Source: Solen grandis
Lineage: Eukaryota; Mollusca; Bivalvia; Adapedonta; Solenidae
DNA: 64,000 nt
Assembly: GCA_021229015.1 (NCBI GenBank)
Contig: CM037781.1
Coordinates: forward strand, 37,160,483-37,224,482
Direction: 5' to 3'
Shown here: positions 1-14,100 of the stretch, piece after piece
How positions within the stretch are numbered: the first letter of the stretch is position 1
Layout of the letters: every line of letters starts with the position of its first letter
Translations under genes and position numbers: made by a program
Notes under the pieces: model-generated
Seen by the model: only the letters and a program-made list of their open reading frames with translations
Database searches by the model: none
Told to the model about the DNA's origin: nothing

Positions 1-146
1 TTACTGCTGAATATCTTGTAGATTTTAAATATACTCCTGCAGAAAATCAACACTAGATGACAATATTTAGTCCTTTGGACAAGGACTCATGTTGAATACC
101 TTAAAACCATTTTGAAGTGTATTTATATAACTAAACTATTTCAAAC

Positions 147-450
147 TTAACCCTTTCCCTCATAGAGGACACTATGAAAAGACCTATGCGAACAGCATAA
201 AACCAGATCAGCCTGCGCAGTCTGATCAGGTTTTATGCTGTCTGCTGCTCCTCAGTGGTCTGGAAATGAGGATTTTGTAATTAAATTTGGTAAGGTTTAA
301 CTGTGGTTTTCTGCAGATCAGGCTTTATGTGGTACCTATTTAGTGCGTCAAAATAAGTCTATATGAGGGAAAGGGTTAAACAGATCAGGCTTTATGTGTG
401 GTACCTACTGAGTGCCGTCAATATTGAGTCTATATGAGGGAAAGGGTTAA
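147..450 (+). mobile_element. TTAA-flanked MITE copy 1, with a duplicated 3' end
   Basis: Starts TTAA-ccctttccctcat and ends atgagggaaagggttaa at 379, then repeats its last ~70 bases to a second terminus at 450. The terminal CCC/GGG inverted repeats with TTAA at both ends are piggyBac-like. Non-coding. Confidence 0.9.
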
Positions 451-1415
451 ATATACATCTGGTTTGAATATGTTCAGTTGTCTTGCACAATCAATACAAT
501 AACGATAATGAAACTAATACTTCATTATGCACCCAAATTATACAGGTTCCATTTTTTTTAAAATGCAGATAAGTGACCAATTTGTATAATGGTAATTAGA
601 AGAGACAAAGTTTAAAATAATTACATGGGTCATTTAGAAGAGTTGTGTTGCAAAATGGACAATTTTGTGCATCATGGAAAACCCTGCTAATTACACTGGA
701 CATATCTTACCCACTTTGATCACTGAGTGTAAATCTACAATATAAACTCTATCAGATCAAGTGGGGGTGCAGCACCAATATTGACTGACCTGCTGATAGG
801 CTGACAATGGTGATCTACTGATTATCGGATTGTGACGCTCCATGATCGGTTAATGGGTGTACATATTGATACAAGTGATTGTACGTGGACCATTGTGAGA
901 AAGGTCTTGAGTGAGTGACTTAATACATTATCTACTTTCTTTCTTATTTTTTCACTTTTCTCTGGCACCTGATTTGTTTGTGAAAAAATATAGGTTTTGA
1001 CTTTTTCACCAAGCCAAATCATTTAAACTGTGTGAAACAAGATCAGATAGGGGCATATCTCAGTCTGAACAGGTTTCACTGGTTCTTAAGATTAAAAAAC
1101 TTATAAACTCTATTCAATATGTAAAACACTTGCCAGCAACTGATTTAATTTTTAATTTTCTTGGAAGTTTTGATATGATAATCTAATCAATTATTTAAAC
1201 TTAAGCATTTATTTACTGAAATAAATCACTGCTACAGGCCAATATCAGCAAGCAGTTTAAAGTTAACTCACAAATAAATAAGATGAGACATATCGACAGA
1301 AACAAAGGACATGATGAGATGAGACTTAAATCTATAGCCTGAATCTTTGATTCATAATACTGTACCTTAACCATTTGAGAATTTAAGGTTTAAGTATATA
1401 ACTTTTAATTTGTAT

Positions 1416-1575
1416 TTAACCCTTTCCCTCATAGAGGACACAAAAAGGGATCAGGTTTTATGTGTTCGCTGTCCTCAGTGGTCAAAGGTTTTAATTAAAT
1501 TTGGTTTTTTTGATCAGGCTTTATGTGATACCTATTGAGGGCGTCAAAATGAGTATATATGAGGGAAAGGGTTAA
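1416..1575 (+). mobile_element. TTAA-flanked MITE copy 2 (internally deleted)
   Basis: Both TTAA/CCCTTTCCCTCAT termini are present, but only 160 bp long: the internal hairpin and much of the middle are lost. Confidence 0.88.
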
Positions 1576-1699
1576 GGAATGTTTTCTTAACTAAAGAATA
1601 CAGTGAAGATGGTGTATTTTAGCATACTGTTGGGTATTGCCAATGGCTCTGATGAGAGCGAGTTTATTCGGTGGATTAGTAACAATGTGGGAGTCATAG

Positions 1700-1805
1700 T
1701 TTTATTGATGGTGCTGTGCTCCTGTGGTAATGTAAATGACTGCAGACATGCAGGTCTTGCGTTCAACTCCTGGAAGGAGCAAGGCTTTCTCATAGCTATC
1801 TCAGC
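1700..1805 (+). mobile_element. Possible decayed tRNA-headed SINE
   Basis: gtgctcctgtggtaatgtaa and cttgcgttcaactcctggaa occupy A- and B-box positions and align loosely with the SINE at 42803. No clear tail. Confidence 0.35.
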
Positions 1806-2027
1806 TGCCAAGCACCTGTTCAACCCAGGAACCATCAAGAGGTATTAGTGTAAATTGTAAGAACTTGTTACACAATAGTGAAAATCCATGGAAATCAATG
1901 AGAAGGATCATGTGACACTATTATGACATGTACATTGTTGATGCACTGCACACAATACCCTACACCTGTACAGCTGATAATCAACTCTCTACCATATGCC
2001 ATGAATACAAATACAGTGCAGATCCAT

Positions 2028-2107
2028 TATAACACACTCCATTATAACACACTCCATTATAACACACACCCATCATAACTTACTCTGTTATAACACACCC
2101 CAATTTT
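2028..2107. repeat. Short tandem repeat (~17 bp)
   Basis: Four to five units of ccattataacacact type, degenerating to the right. Confidence 0.8.
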
Positions 2108-4967
2108 AACATGCCAGCAACCGTGATGCAAAAGTCAATGTAAGATCAGACCCAAAATCTATGATTAATGCTAAGGTGACTTGCGGCATATTTTTAGATA
2201 TATTATGTGTGCAATATGATACAAAATCTGGACCCCAAATAGCGATATTATGGAGCTGCACTGCATTACTGGCCAATAATTTTAAACATACAACACACTC
2301 AAATCATCCTTTTGGGGTGGGTGTAAAAAAATATAATTATTACTATGTAACATGTCAAACTCTTAATTCAAAACCATCCAGAAGTAAGTTTTTCACCCTT
2401 TTTGTGGTGCACTGAGTAAAAAATTAATTACTATTACCATTCTGTTTTTTTAAGAATTTATCGCATAAAACCAAAACTAAATATAGAAATACTATATTAC
2501 ACATAGAAGGACTTTCAATATCTTCCTCAAAGATATGTCAAACGAATTATGTACCAGTGATATGGATTATTTCACAGACAGAAAAGTTAAACTGCCATCC
2601 AAAAAGAACACCATTAGCAGCATTTCTAATCATTTTCATCAACATTGAGTGTTCATGCAGTCCATTGTGCCAGCATTATTTGTACTTTTTTCTTTTTTTT
2701 TATATTTACCAATTAAGATGGCAATTATACAACCTATTCCTCAGACCAGTTATACCCCAAATGTGCAAAAATATCTAAGTCTAATCAAGTTTTTATTCAA
2801 CTTCATGGACTTAACAAATTTAGCTCCACCAAAAATTGCAGTATGTTAAAAAAAGAGCTCATGCTGGCACTATAGAAAGTGTGTATACATAAGCCAATAG
2901 AAATGCGTGTTACAAACACAAGCAACCAATCACAAGCACTTACACTAAAGAGTTCCACATCAGTCTATATGGGAAGCATTATAAACAGAGGTGGACATAA
3001 ATAATGAAAATATTCATTTCAAAAAGTGACAAAAACGTGACCAAAAGTTAGATATAAAGTGACTGAGAGGATATTTAAGACATCTTCAAGACAAGTAGGA
3101 GTGAAACGCTCACAGATCTCAGGGGCATAAAAAGAATGTAGCTTAAATAATGATGACCAAAGCATATAAAGTGATACACTGAGACAAAAATGCTGGAGAG
3201 TTACATAAAACATCACAGTTGAGAGAGAAAGACAGTAACAATGGAACAACAATTTGAAGTCAAGCAGTAATAAGAAAAACAACCTGATGAGTCGTTTAAC
3301 TTTCTTTAAATCCTTGAAAAATGAGGCAGGCTCCTTCTCTCTCCACACATCACTTTTCAATGAGTCAAACCTTATTCCCATTGTCCTCATTTCTACATTT
3401 GTTTCACTATTCTATCCCCAGAGAAAATCCATCTAACAGGCCATCACATTGAAACACCTCACGCTTCTCCAAAGTAATTTTCTATCACACAATTGAAGAC
3501 AAATTCAAGTTACCAAATATTACACCATTGAGAACGATCCACCTTCCTATAGTCCAACTTTTAACTGTCTCCATCTCATGCATATTTTATGTCCAATCGA
3601 TCACTAATGTACTTTCATACTGTATTCTCAAAGACCACCATTAACTTAAAACCACTCTTTCCAATACAGAAACCCTGTACTACTTGTATGCCTGAGCTCT
3701 CATAAGAAAACACAACAACCATTTTCACCTCCACATTGGAGAGCAATAAATAAATGCTAAGTTTCTCACCTTCACATTGGAGAGTCACTAAAATACTGCG
3801 AAGTTCATGAATTATTAATGGCAAACCTTGCATCAATTGCCCTAGGAACATATGGCCAAATTAGACTTGGCATACCTGATACACCTTTATTTCTTAATAA
3901 TCTTTGGCTATCCTCTCAATTAACACATCAGTATTGATTTTTATCCAATATTGACCCTAATCAACACTTTTCATTATGTCTACCTATATCAAGTACAAGT
4001 ATATTCACCTTTGCTGCAACTGCCCAGTAGTATGTGATGTATTCCAATAAATGTCAAACAAAGGAACCTCATACCTCATATTCAGTACTTTATTTCTTTT
4101 TTATTATTCTAAAATTTGCCAATTAAAATAATAAGTAAAAAACATTTTTTCTGTAGTTGGGACAGATTGTCATCAATCAAACATTTCCTTTATCATAGTA
4201 GTAGGTGAAACTTGAAAGATTCATTACATATGAGATAGATGAGACAAACTTAAAATCACTGAATAGGCATGCCAGCAAAAAGACTGAGTGATTCTCCTTC
4301 ACAATTGGAAGAACTAATCTAACCTAGAAACCCTGGTCAACAAACTAAACCAGACACCCCACCACATAGCATGCTCCAGGTCAACACTCCAGTATTAATC
4401 AACCCAAACTATAGCTACATTCTAAGGTGGTCACAAATGGATTCAAGTTAATGCTTCAAGTTATCAACAACTTCAAATAGATGAGGAAATGAGGGAATTC
4501 ATTCATACACAGCATTCGATGTTAAAAGAATCATGGACCTGAAAAAACCTAAAGATTAGGACTACTGGTTTAGAAATGTTGTGGTTTGTCAGCAAAATTG
4601 TAGTGTACATGTATATATAATGTTATTTTATCAAAAAGAAATATTTGAAAATCATATATTATCAGTAGATTGTACTGATGGTGTTCCAACTGTCTAGAAT
4701 CCTAAATGTTAGCATTCCATTTTAAGTACATCCATACTAACATTACCATGGGTAAAAGTCGGAATAAAAAAAACCCTGAAAATCCTGATTTTAGCAATTA
4801 TTTTATGTAGTTCAATATAGAATAAGAAATCATTTGGCAATCAGAAAAACCTGAAGTTCAGGAAAATTCCTGAAAAATTTTACCCATGTATTACAAGTTT
4901 TGCTGGCAATCCAAAATCTCAAAGAGAAGAAAATGAGTTGCTGACCACTACAGATGGAGACACTTAC

Positions 4968-5190
4968 GTTACTGACACGTATCGGCTCTGCTCTCTCTCC
5001 AGATTCTCCTTCAGCTTGCTGACCTGCACCTGCAGAGAGGTCAAGGTCGCATGGAGGTCAAGGTTGCTGACCTTTTCCTGGTTCAGCTGGGAGGAGAGGT
5101 CACCAGTGCGGGTTCTCTCGGTATCAAGACTGGTCTTCAGGTCCTCCTGGAGAAGCTTCTCCTGCTGAATCTTGAACTCCAGCAGTTGTA
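4968..5190 (-). CDS. AKAP9: AKAP9-like exon e28 (last coding exon in window)
   Basis: 223 nt, phase 1 to 2; acceptor gacttacag, strong donor TAAC|GTAAGT. Coiled coil VQLLEFKIQQEKLLQEDLKT ... LKENLEREQSRYVSVT, resembling the LLLEQQKQLL ... LDRERELHAQL region of human AKAP9 that precedes the PACT domain. The gene continues left of the window. Confidence 0.9.
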
Positions 5191-8100
5191 CTGTAAGTCA
5201 AATGTGTTCACCATTAGTTGGGTCAAACTTAGCACCACTTATATGTAAGTGATGTCTTAATTCACAATCTTAATAACTCTTGGTCTAAATGTTACACCTG
5301 GGGACCTGAAACAACAAAGTTTTACAACATTCCAGATAAATACTAAACAACAAAAAATTCACAAATTAATTAAGTCTTATGCTGAGTTTTTCTTTGACAC
5401 TTAAAAAAAAAAAAAAAAAAAAAATCACAATTCAAAATATACTGAAAGCCATATTCTATGATCAATATCAACTACATGTACTGGTTTTTCAATCTGAAGG
5501 CACCTTTGTTTTAGAGCTTTAAGAACTGATTGATAAAGAAAATCCAAGTGAGAAATGCAGACAAGATAGGAGCAAATAACAAAAGTTTCCTTGTCAAGTG
5601 GGTGTTAAACAAACACCCTATCTGCAAAATACTGACTCCAAACGTGAAGAAATAATATTCCTATTTTCTCAAATGATTCATCGTAAAACAATAAGGACTG
5701 TCACTGATTCTCAATATTAGGTATCTATAATATCTATATATCAAATGGCAACCATATATCAATTTGTTTGTCAAATTGCTATAATGATCCGATTTCATTT
5801 TATTCTTTCAGATCTTTTCAAACCAAAAAAAAAAAAAGATATCTAAAGAATAAATTGATAGTCAATTGACAAAAAAAATATTTATAAACCAATATTGTTC
5901 TATCAACAACAGTCCTAAAAATACATGAGGGGTGACAGAATACCTGTGAGGTCCCTAACAACCTGGGTGAATGGATCCATATTGTTCCCTTTCATTGTAT
6001 CCCTTTAAACATTAACCAGACAACTGCACAACTGTCTTTTCAAAGGTTCATTTGCACTTTTTATTAAAATCTCCTTCTCCAATTTGTATATACCCATCAT
6101 TCACAAAATATTACTTATATCAATTCCACATCACTGTTAGCATCTTCATTGAAACCACTAACAACATATTCTAGGCTGCACATGTAAAACAATTCCATAA
6201 TCTAAATAAAAAATGCACATCAAATGTACTTCCTTGATTGATTTCTTAAATGAAATTCTTTCACCCCATTCAAACTTCAGCAAAAAGTAAGAATCTTACT
6301 GTTTAAATAGTTTTGACAATAAAAAGATAACAATGACAAATTGTTCCATTAAAATTTAAGACACTTCAACCCTAATCAGCATTTTTCTTTCCTGTATGAA
6401 TATCTTTAGACTTTCCAAACGTGCCTTTCATTAAATAACCTAATAACACCCCATTCCTGTTTATCCAATTATCATCTTTGACTCTGCAAAAGATCAAACA
6501 TCAGTACCTACATCTTGGAGTCAATACACTGAAGCTACAACTATTTATCATGAAATCTCCTAGAAAATCCCCAGCCTTTCATGAACGAGCATACATTCCA
6601 GTATACACTAGACCAGGCAGTGGGCCCTGATCCTCGGGGACAGACCATCGACCATCTCCCCTGATACCAGGCTTAACATATTGACAGCAGCAAACCCCTG
6701 TAATATCCTGCATACACTGTCTGCTTTGTATCTCTGTAATTTACAATCTCTGTGTAATAACAAGATAATCCTTCTAATGCATGGTTCGGGTATTTTTAGA
6801 TGAATCACACATCTACATGCTATTTGTCTTCTCATAAATGCTCATACCACTCTATACAAAAAAAAAAATCCTGTATTTTTTTTTTATTTAAAAAACAACA
6901 ACATTAATTACCAGTAACAATTTTAATTGAAAGCTCAAGAACATCTTGCAAAATTGATTATGCTGAAATGAGGATTTTTTTCCCACTAATTTTGCAATTC
7001 TTATAACTTATATAATTGCTTAATCATTTCAAACTTTTCCTTTTCTCCTCAAACTCCCTAAAGAAGCATATAAATATGTCCATCACATCAAAGGCAAAGA
7101 TAGACTCCCCTTACATCCAAATTAATGCAATCAATTAAATTCAAACACCAATACTTAGTTACAGTTTTTTTTCTATTTAAGCAACAGCCTTCACTTTTAT
7201 CAAAGTCACATATTTCCCTTGTAAGGTTTTATAACATATATCCATTATCAGTTCGTGCAACTATTTCATACACAATTTGCCTTCTTAAAATAATTCTTTC
7301 TGCAGTTGTTTTCTGCTCAGTCTACCCTCAAAACATCCATCCCATCTGTGACTGAGCAAGCACAATTCTAAACCTTTCAACCGTATCCATTCAACACCCA
7401 ATAACCATTGTGTATCCAAACTAGTAGACATCAACTTCAAAACCAGGCCTGTCAGACACATCAAATCTCCATGCAATACATAAATAAGTTCCCCCAGTCT
7501 TTTAAGGCTTGTATTGTTTGTACATTATTTGTCTCATATTTTGTTATTCTAGGGGAGCTGCCTTATAGTTTGATCAAAATGACTAAATATGGAACTACAC
7601 AGGTGATGGACAGGTAAGGTATAATCAGGTCATGACGGTAATCTTATCTCCCCTGGCCGATAAAGATCTCACCCCACCATGGGACAATCCATCGTAGATA
7701 TTGTACAAAATAATTAAAACACATTATTTACATCACAATCTATTTTTCTCTGATAAACATGCAGAGTATATTATACTCTAGACTCTAATTCATCTTTTTG
7801 GGCATTAATAATCAATTAAATAGCATAAAATTATTAAAAAAATCATCTCTTGCAATATCATGAAATAAATGACATCATATCATAATCAAAACATAATGAG
7901 GCATAATTTGTTACCAACTTTAAATGTGCATATTCACACTGACACAATTTAGTTGAAGAAAAGAAGCCTCGGCTTATCTCTTGTCTGACTTCACCGGCCA
8001 TGAAAATGGGTATGACAAACTGATAAACAGTTATCCTATCATCAGTATACACATGGTAAACAAATGACGGTAAACAAATGACGGACATCATTGACAGCTA

Positions 8101-11100
8101 ATACACATAGAAATACAAACAACCTTTTCTGAATGACTAGAGGGAGTAAATCACATAGCTATACGCATGTAATGTTAGTCTTTGTTGATTTGAAGCAATC
8201 AGTTGGCCAATATTATTCCTGTGAATAATAATGCTTTCAGTCTATCTAGTTCAATAAAGTTCTTTGTACTTGTAGTATCATGTGAGAAAGTTTGTTTGTT
8301 GGGTTTAACATTCCCAAAAACAGTATTTCAGTCATTTTGAGACTATGTCTACTAGAAGCAGTTATACTGCTTTGATACCATACCATGTCACATTATCCTG
8401 ACACTAGTCCAACCAGTCTTGGAACTACACTTATATGCCAAGGGCCATAATTGAGATAAACTTTGTTTGAATCTTAGTAGATAAAATAATTATATATACT
8501 TTTATTTGTTAAATATATGTTGAGTGCCTGGATAGCATAGTGGTAACACAGTGGTCACCAATGCATACCAGGTTCGATTCCTGATCACGTATGTGTGAAG
8601 GTACAGTGGTCACCCATCCAGACTTTCTGGCTTTCTTCCTCAATAATGACAACATACGCTGTCACCAGAGCCATCGAGATTAAGTTTTGAAAACTTGATT
8701 TTTAATCGATATAAAATAAATAAAAGCTTCAACTAAATATGTTACATATTCTAGTAAAATCTTCAATTATAATTAATAAAGTTAAAAATCAATTAACTGT
8801 ACATACTTATTCCTGCTATGTTTAAGATGTGATATTGTTGGAATAGATTATAAGAGCTTTTATATTACCATATATATCTAAAAATGTTCCCTAAAACAAA
8901 ACAAAAATATTTATGTTAAAAGATCAAAACTCGTCATATACTGTATTGTTAACATCTGGGTTATTCTAAAAGTATGTTTTCCATTTAAACACAATTAAGG
9001 AAGTGTGGGGTTTTGTCGGTGAATTACACACGTATATGGCTGACAAACACACATCAGTTGAGATATTGAAATATATTAATTACTACTGCAAAATAGGTTT
9101 ACATGCATGGGAATTATTATTTTCATATACAGTGAAATGTTAGGAAATTTGTCATTATTACAAATTGTTATGTAAATTAACACATGAACTTTCCCCTGTC
9201 CTTTTAATCGTTAAAACAAAAAATACACTACAATGTATTTCATTTTTTTTTTATTTGTCTGAATATTAAGTAAGAGGACACAAGAATTCTACATTTCTCC
9301 AAAACCCATTCTAAACATGAAACAGGGATTACATTGTTCTCGACAAGTATGACCCAACTACCTTTTTACCTGTAACCCCATGATAAAAAATTATAGATAC
9401 ATGTACACAAACAGTTTATCCACATGTGCAGTAGGTTATCTCCCTTTCAAATGTGCAGTGTTATCATCCTTGATGAAAAAATATTCACCAAGTTATTGCC
9501 CTTCTTCCTGAACATACCATTCATTCTAAAGAATAAATAACTAATATATAAGAAAAAACACCTCAAACACAGGATGTCCAAACAAAGTTTGTTCCCTTTA
9601 ATCTCCCAAAGTGTTCTTCAAAAAATAAAAAAGAGTGGTGTCCCCTTGTTAGGTTGAGTGACCTCCCATTGTCAGGGTTTTATCAGAGTGCTCTGTCCTT
9701 ACCTCCAGCAGAGATAAAGTCTATAGGTTCAGGCTCTTCTGGAAGGTCTATATCACATACAAAACATAGCTTTCATCTCTTTTTATATTGAAAAATACTC
9801 AAATAAGTTTTAAATCCTTGAATGAAAATGTCATTCAAAATATAAGTACATGACATGATATATCCCACCCAAATATTCCTCATAAATGATGTCTAAGTAC
9901 TTGATTTTATTTAATTTGAACAAAGTTCTTTTAAAGTCAAAGGCAAAATGAGGGAGAGGATTTGATGAAACATATTTCTTACATTTAATCAAAGCTTTTC
10001 AACATGGAAAAAAAAAACAACACTTTCTACATAAAGTTATGTTTTTTATAAGATTATCATAAAAGTACTTTTTGCTGATATATTATCATCCATTTTTTAA
10101 TCATAACACAAAATGCTGTCTTAGACATCTTTAATTTTAAAAGATCTGATAAATCTGAAAAAAAAAAAGCTCCTCAGTAAAAGAAAGTTAATACCAATTC
10201 TAGATGAATAGAAAATCTGTTTGAAAAAAAGGACAATGTAACTGCTGAGGTCAATAGTTGGGTAGAAACAGGAGGGATCAAACCATTCTGCATCATCTTA
10301 CCTGCATATTCTGAATCAGAATCTTCCTCTGAATCTTTAAATATCAAAACAATACCAACATCACTCTCTAGTAATATTACTATTGATACATCTATATAAT
10401 AGTAAACACTATAATTCAATAGAGACTTGACATTTATGTTCCACAGACAGCAGTTTTGCATTTGTAATTTTTGTAGAGATCATGATTTCACTGTTATCTT
10501 TTTTATTCTTTTATTCACCTTTAAAAATTATTTTGTAAAATGGTATAAAAAATAGTCATTAAAGCACCTTCTCAATCATATGGAAAACGCCATTACTAAG
10601 TTTTAAACTTGTGGCTTGACCCAATTGCTTGAAAGATGTTTTTGCAAGGAAATATGTCTAAACAAACTATAATTTTATAAGGATGGCTCATTTTTATCAA
10701 GATTTCAGTGTATTAGTACACCCACCTTGTTTCTTGAGCTGCCTCTCCTTCTTAAGAGCTTGATCTTCAGCACTGGTCACCTTCTCACTGAGACGGTCCC
10801 TCTCCTCCTGGTTGTGCATGCGTGCAATTGTTGCATGCGCTCGCAAGTCACGAACCTCAGCCAGCATGGACTGACGGTCTGCATTGAAGATCTGGTCCAA
10901 GGAAGCATGCTGGTGAGCCTCCTGTGTAAAAAGAAAATTTTCTTTTAAACTGCAACAAATTGCTTTAATGGGTATACTATTAAACAGTTTCCATACAGTA
11001 ACATGATCTGATGGCATTCCTGCATTGTCTCAACTTATGATAACCTAGCAAAAGACATTACAAAGAAAATTCCTTTAAATGTTAAAATTTAAAATCATAA

Positions 11101-14100
11101 TAAAAACATGTTCTATTCATCATGCAACATACATTATACTGAGTGATCAAGATTTTCTTTTTTTAATTTTCACTTTTGCAAATTTCCAAAGGAGTTCATT
11201 TAATATTTCTATTTGTTAATTATGAACATTGACACAGAATAAGAATTCCTGATTGGTTTACAATCTCTGGCTCAATGGTTGCCATGAAATTATTCCGGGA
11301 CAGTCTCCTATCTCACCTGAGTCCTGATTTTCTGCTCCAGCCTCTGTAACTCATCACTGTTGGCATTGGGGAAGGCTAGAACATGTGACCTGAGCTCAGC
11401 CAATAGGGCCTCTCTCTCCCTTGAGAACACATAGCCAATGGAGCGCAGCAGCTCAGCCCTCCAATCAGAGCCCTCCATTGCCTGTAAGCATTGATTTGAT
11501 TGGTTGTAAGAAAGAGCCAACAGCATGCAACAGCTTAAACTTCCAGTACAAGCTCTTCATAGTATACACACTGCATCTAATTGGCAAACAAACTTTTTAT
11601 CAACAACAACAAAAACAAAACGGTTGATACTTTGATAAATGATAGGTTAAAATGGAACTAAAAACAGAAAAAGAAATTATTTAAACAAATGTTTACAAAA
11701 TCAAAGAAATATTGAATAATATCATGTTATCACCTGTGGAATATGAATATATAAGTGTATATATCATGTGAAGACAAGTCAGCTTCCTAATCTCCTTAAT
11801 TGACATCCTGCCATAACAGGTAAGGAATATACTACCCATTAAAATGGTATGTAAAACTTAATACTACTAAGCATAGACCTTTCCAATGTTTACAGATATA
11901 TTCAAATTAAAGTATCAGATTATCCAATAGCCACACAGAGATATCATGTGATCAATGACTGATTTACACATTTGTGATACTATTAATGAGCAGTTCAAGG
12001 GCTGGTCAGTACATTTAAATATAAAATTACTTTTTAAAAGTTTTGTACCAATCCCTCAAATTGATCTTGACATGGATAAGAAATAGCCCCTAACGATATG
12101 TAACAGTGCCATTTATCTTCCTGCTGCAAAAACTAGAAAGGTCCATAGTTCAGAGATTATAACAATGGGAATTTAGTAAATTTGTGCCATTCCGAGAAGC
12201 ATTTTCAAAGCATTGTGTCAAATCAGAAGTATTTTGACTCCTGGTGCAGACCACATTATGTAACAAATTAAATTGTCTGAGCTTCACAATTATCTGAGCA
12301 TTTTGCTTTCCCTGTTGCTCTTGGAATATTACAAATTAACTGTATAAAAATAGTACAACATAAATGCTTAACATAACATGCAACATCATTATAAAAATAA
12401 TAAGGGAGCTAACTGATACAATGGAAATGATTTTGGATGGATGAGTATAAAATTAAAAATATGCCTGTTTAACTCTGCATGCAAACATTTACAATGCTCA
12501 GTATTGTTTAATCACTTAGATCTGTTTCTTTCTTCATAATTTTAATGACTGAACCAGTATTAACTTTCATTTCAAAATGGTCACCAACACATAGTTAAAA
12601 TTTTTGAGTGAAAAGAAACCCATCAGGAATGTTAGAAATACAAAGCCAGCTACAATATCACCACATGTAAGGTGCCAGTCATTTGTATGACAAAAAGTGC
12701 TATATAGGAAATGAAAACAAAAATATTGAACCACAAGAAAAGCAAATAAAATAAAAATATGCATGATCTAAATCTGTAGAAGCTTAAAAGAAAATCTGCC
12801 GTTGGAAAATATAGAATTAAGACATTAAATGATGAAAAATTGAAAATAAAAATGAAATTTGCTTATGAAGACATGTCATTGACAGATGCAAAAATTCGGA
12901 CATTCTTTTTTAAAAACTTTTATATCCATTCTTTTCTAAGTACATTTAAAAATTTCCCAAAATTTTTTTTATAACTGAAAGAAACTCTTGTTATCTCTGA
13001 GACCTCAGTACATTTCATTTCTGAGTCTAATTTATACATGTTTAATCATGACATAATAATTTATATGGTAGATTCTGGTTATGTATCTAATACTTATTCA
13101 TATGAGTTTAACCCTTTCCCTCATATAGACTCATTTTGACGCACTCAGTAGGTACCACATTAAGCCTGATCTGCAGAAAGCCAAACTCAAACCTTACCAA
13201 ATTTAATTGTAAAATCCTCATTACCAGACCACTGAGGAGCAGCGAACAGCATAAAACCTGATCAGCCTGCGAGTTACTCGCAGGCTGATCTGGTTTTATG
13301 CTGTTCGCATAGGTCTTTTCATGGTATCCTCTATGAGGGAAAGGGTTAAGAGAATACATGTTAATATCATGCAGTTAAACATCAAAGACTTTTTTTTCAT
13401 CATTAAGCAGTGATAACAAATATCTTAATAATTCCTAGTTTTCTTTTTACAGTCAACTGTTTTAAGGCCTACATAAAACTGTTCATACTGAAGACAAATT
13501 TTGGAAAGAAAACATAAAAGAAAACTACAAAGTAACCACAACATATAAAGAAACTAATGATGACTCCAACCTAGACTCACAACACAGCATTGTCCAATTC
13601 ACAACACTCAATGCTTTTAGCCAGTTAGATCAAAGAATGCAATTTACGCCACAACAAATGAGATGCTGTTTCCTACGCAACCAAGCAAATGATGTTACGA
13701 ATTACCATGAGGCGAGGGAGTTGGCCCCTCAACCAACTTACCGAGTAATAGTCATCGTCATTATCATCGTCCTAGAGCAATAACATGTTGATATTGGTGT
13801 ATTAGGGCGTACAAGCAGCAGCAACATGTGTTAGAATAGGAAGCTATGATTTTGTGATGGATATCATTTTGTGAGTAATTACCTAGTGATATATGGATCA
13901 AACATCCAAGATACTTAAGTCTTGATATCTATCAAGTAATCATCTTAAGACTACATTCTTGTTCTAATATACTGACTTAATGATATGAAATTTCTAGGAA
14001 TTTCCTTATAAATTCAAGCTTAAAACTGGTAGAAGAGATTGTTCAGAATTCAGAAGTTACACATACAAGCCATGAGAAAAGAAAATCAGAAAAACAGTTG

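Larger units (their letters stand above)
1..4967. other. Intron after e28 (5' part)
   Basis: Apart from two MITE copies, a short tandem repeat and a possible SINE I see no exon. The 81-residue plus-strand frame at 1603-1848 has no support. The next AKAP9-like exon should enter in phase 2; none is convincing here. Confidence 0.6.

Noticed and set aside
1603..1848. 81-residue plus-strand frame with hydrophobic segments
   Set aside because: No splice or family support; it overlaps a possible SINE and ends at no recognisable gene feature.
3870..3925. Extra AKAP9-like exon left of e28
   Set aside because: A donor-like gtatgcc and an open stretch exist, but the piece is under 30 nt with no convincing acceptor or coiled-coil content.
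8524..8590. tRNA gene
   Set aside because: A- and B-box-like sequences, but no acceptor-stem pairing; a SINE head. The same applies at 42803, 54103 and 55514.
13108..13359. 83-residue open frame (also 31413-31655)
   Set aside because: Both lie wholly inside copies of the same TTAA MITE; the shared peptide only reflects the repeat.
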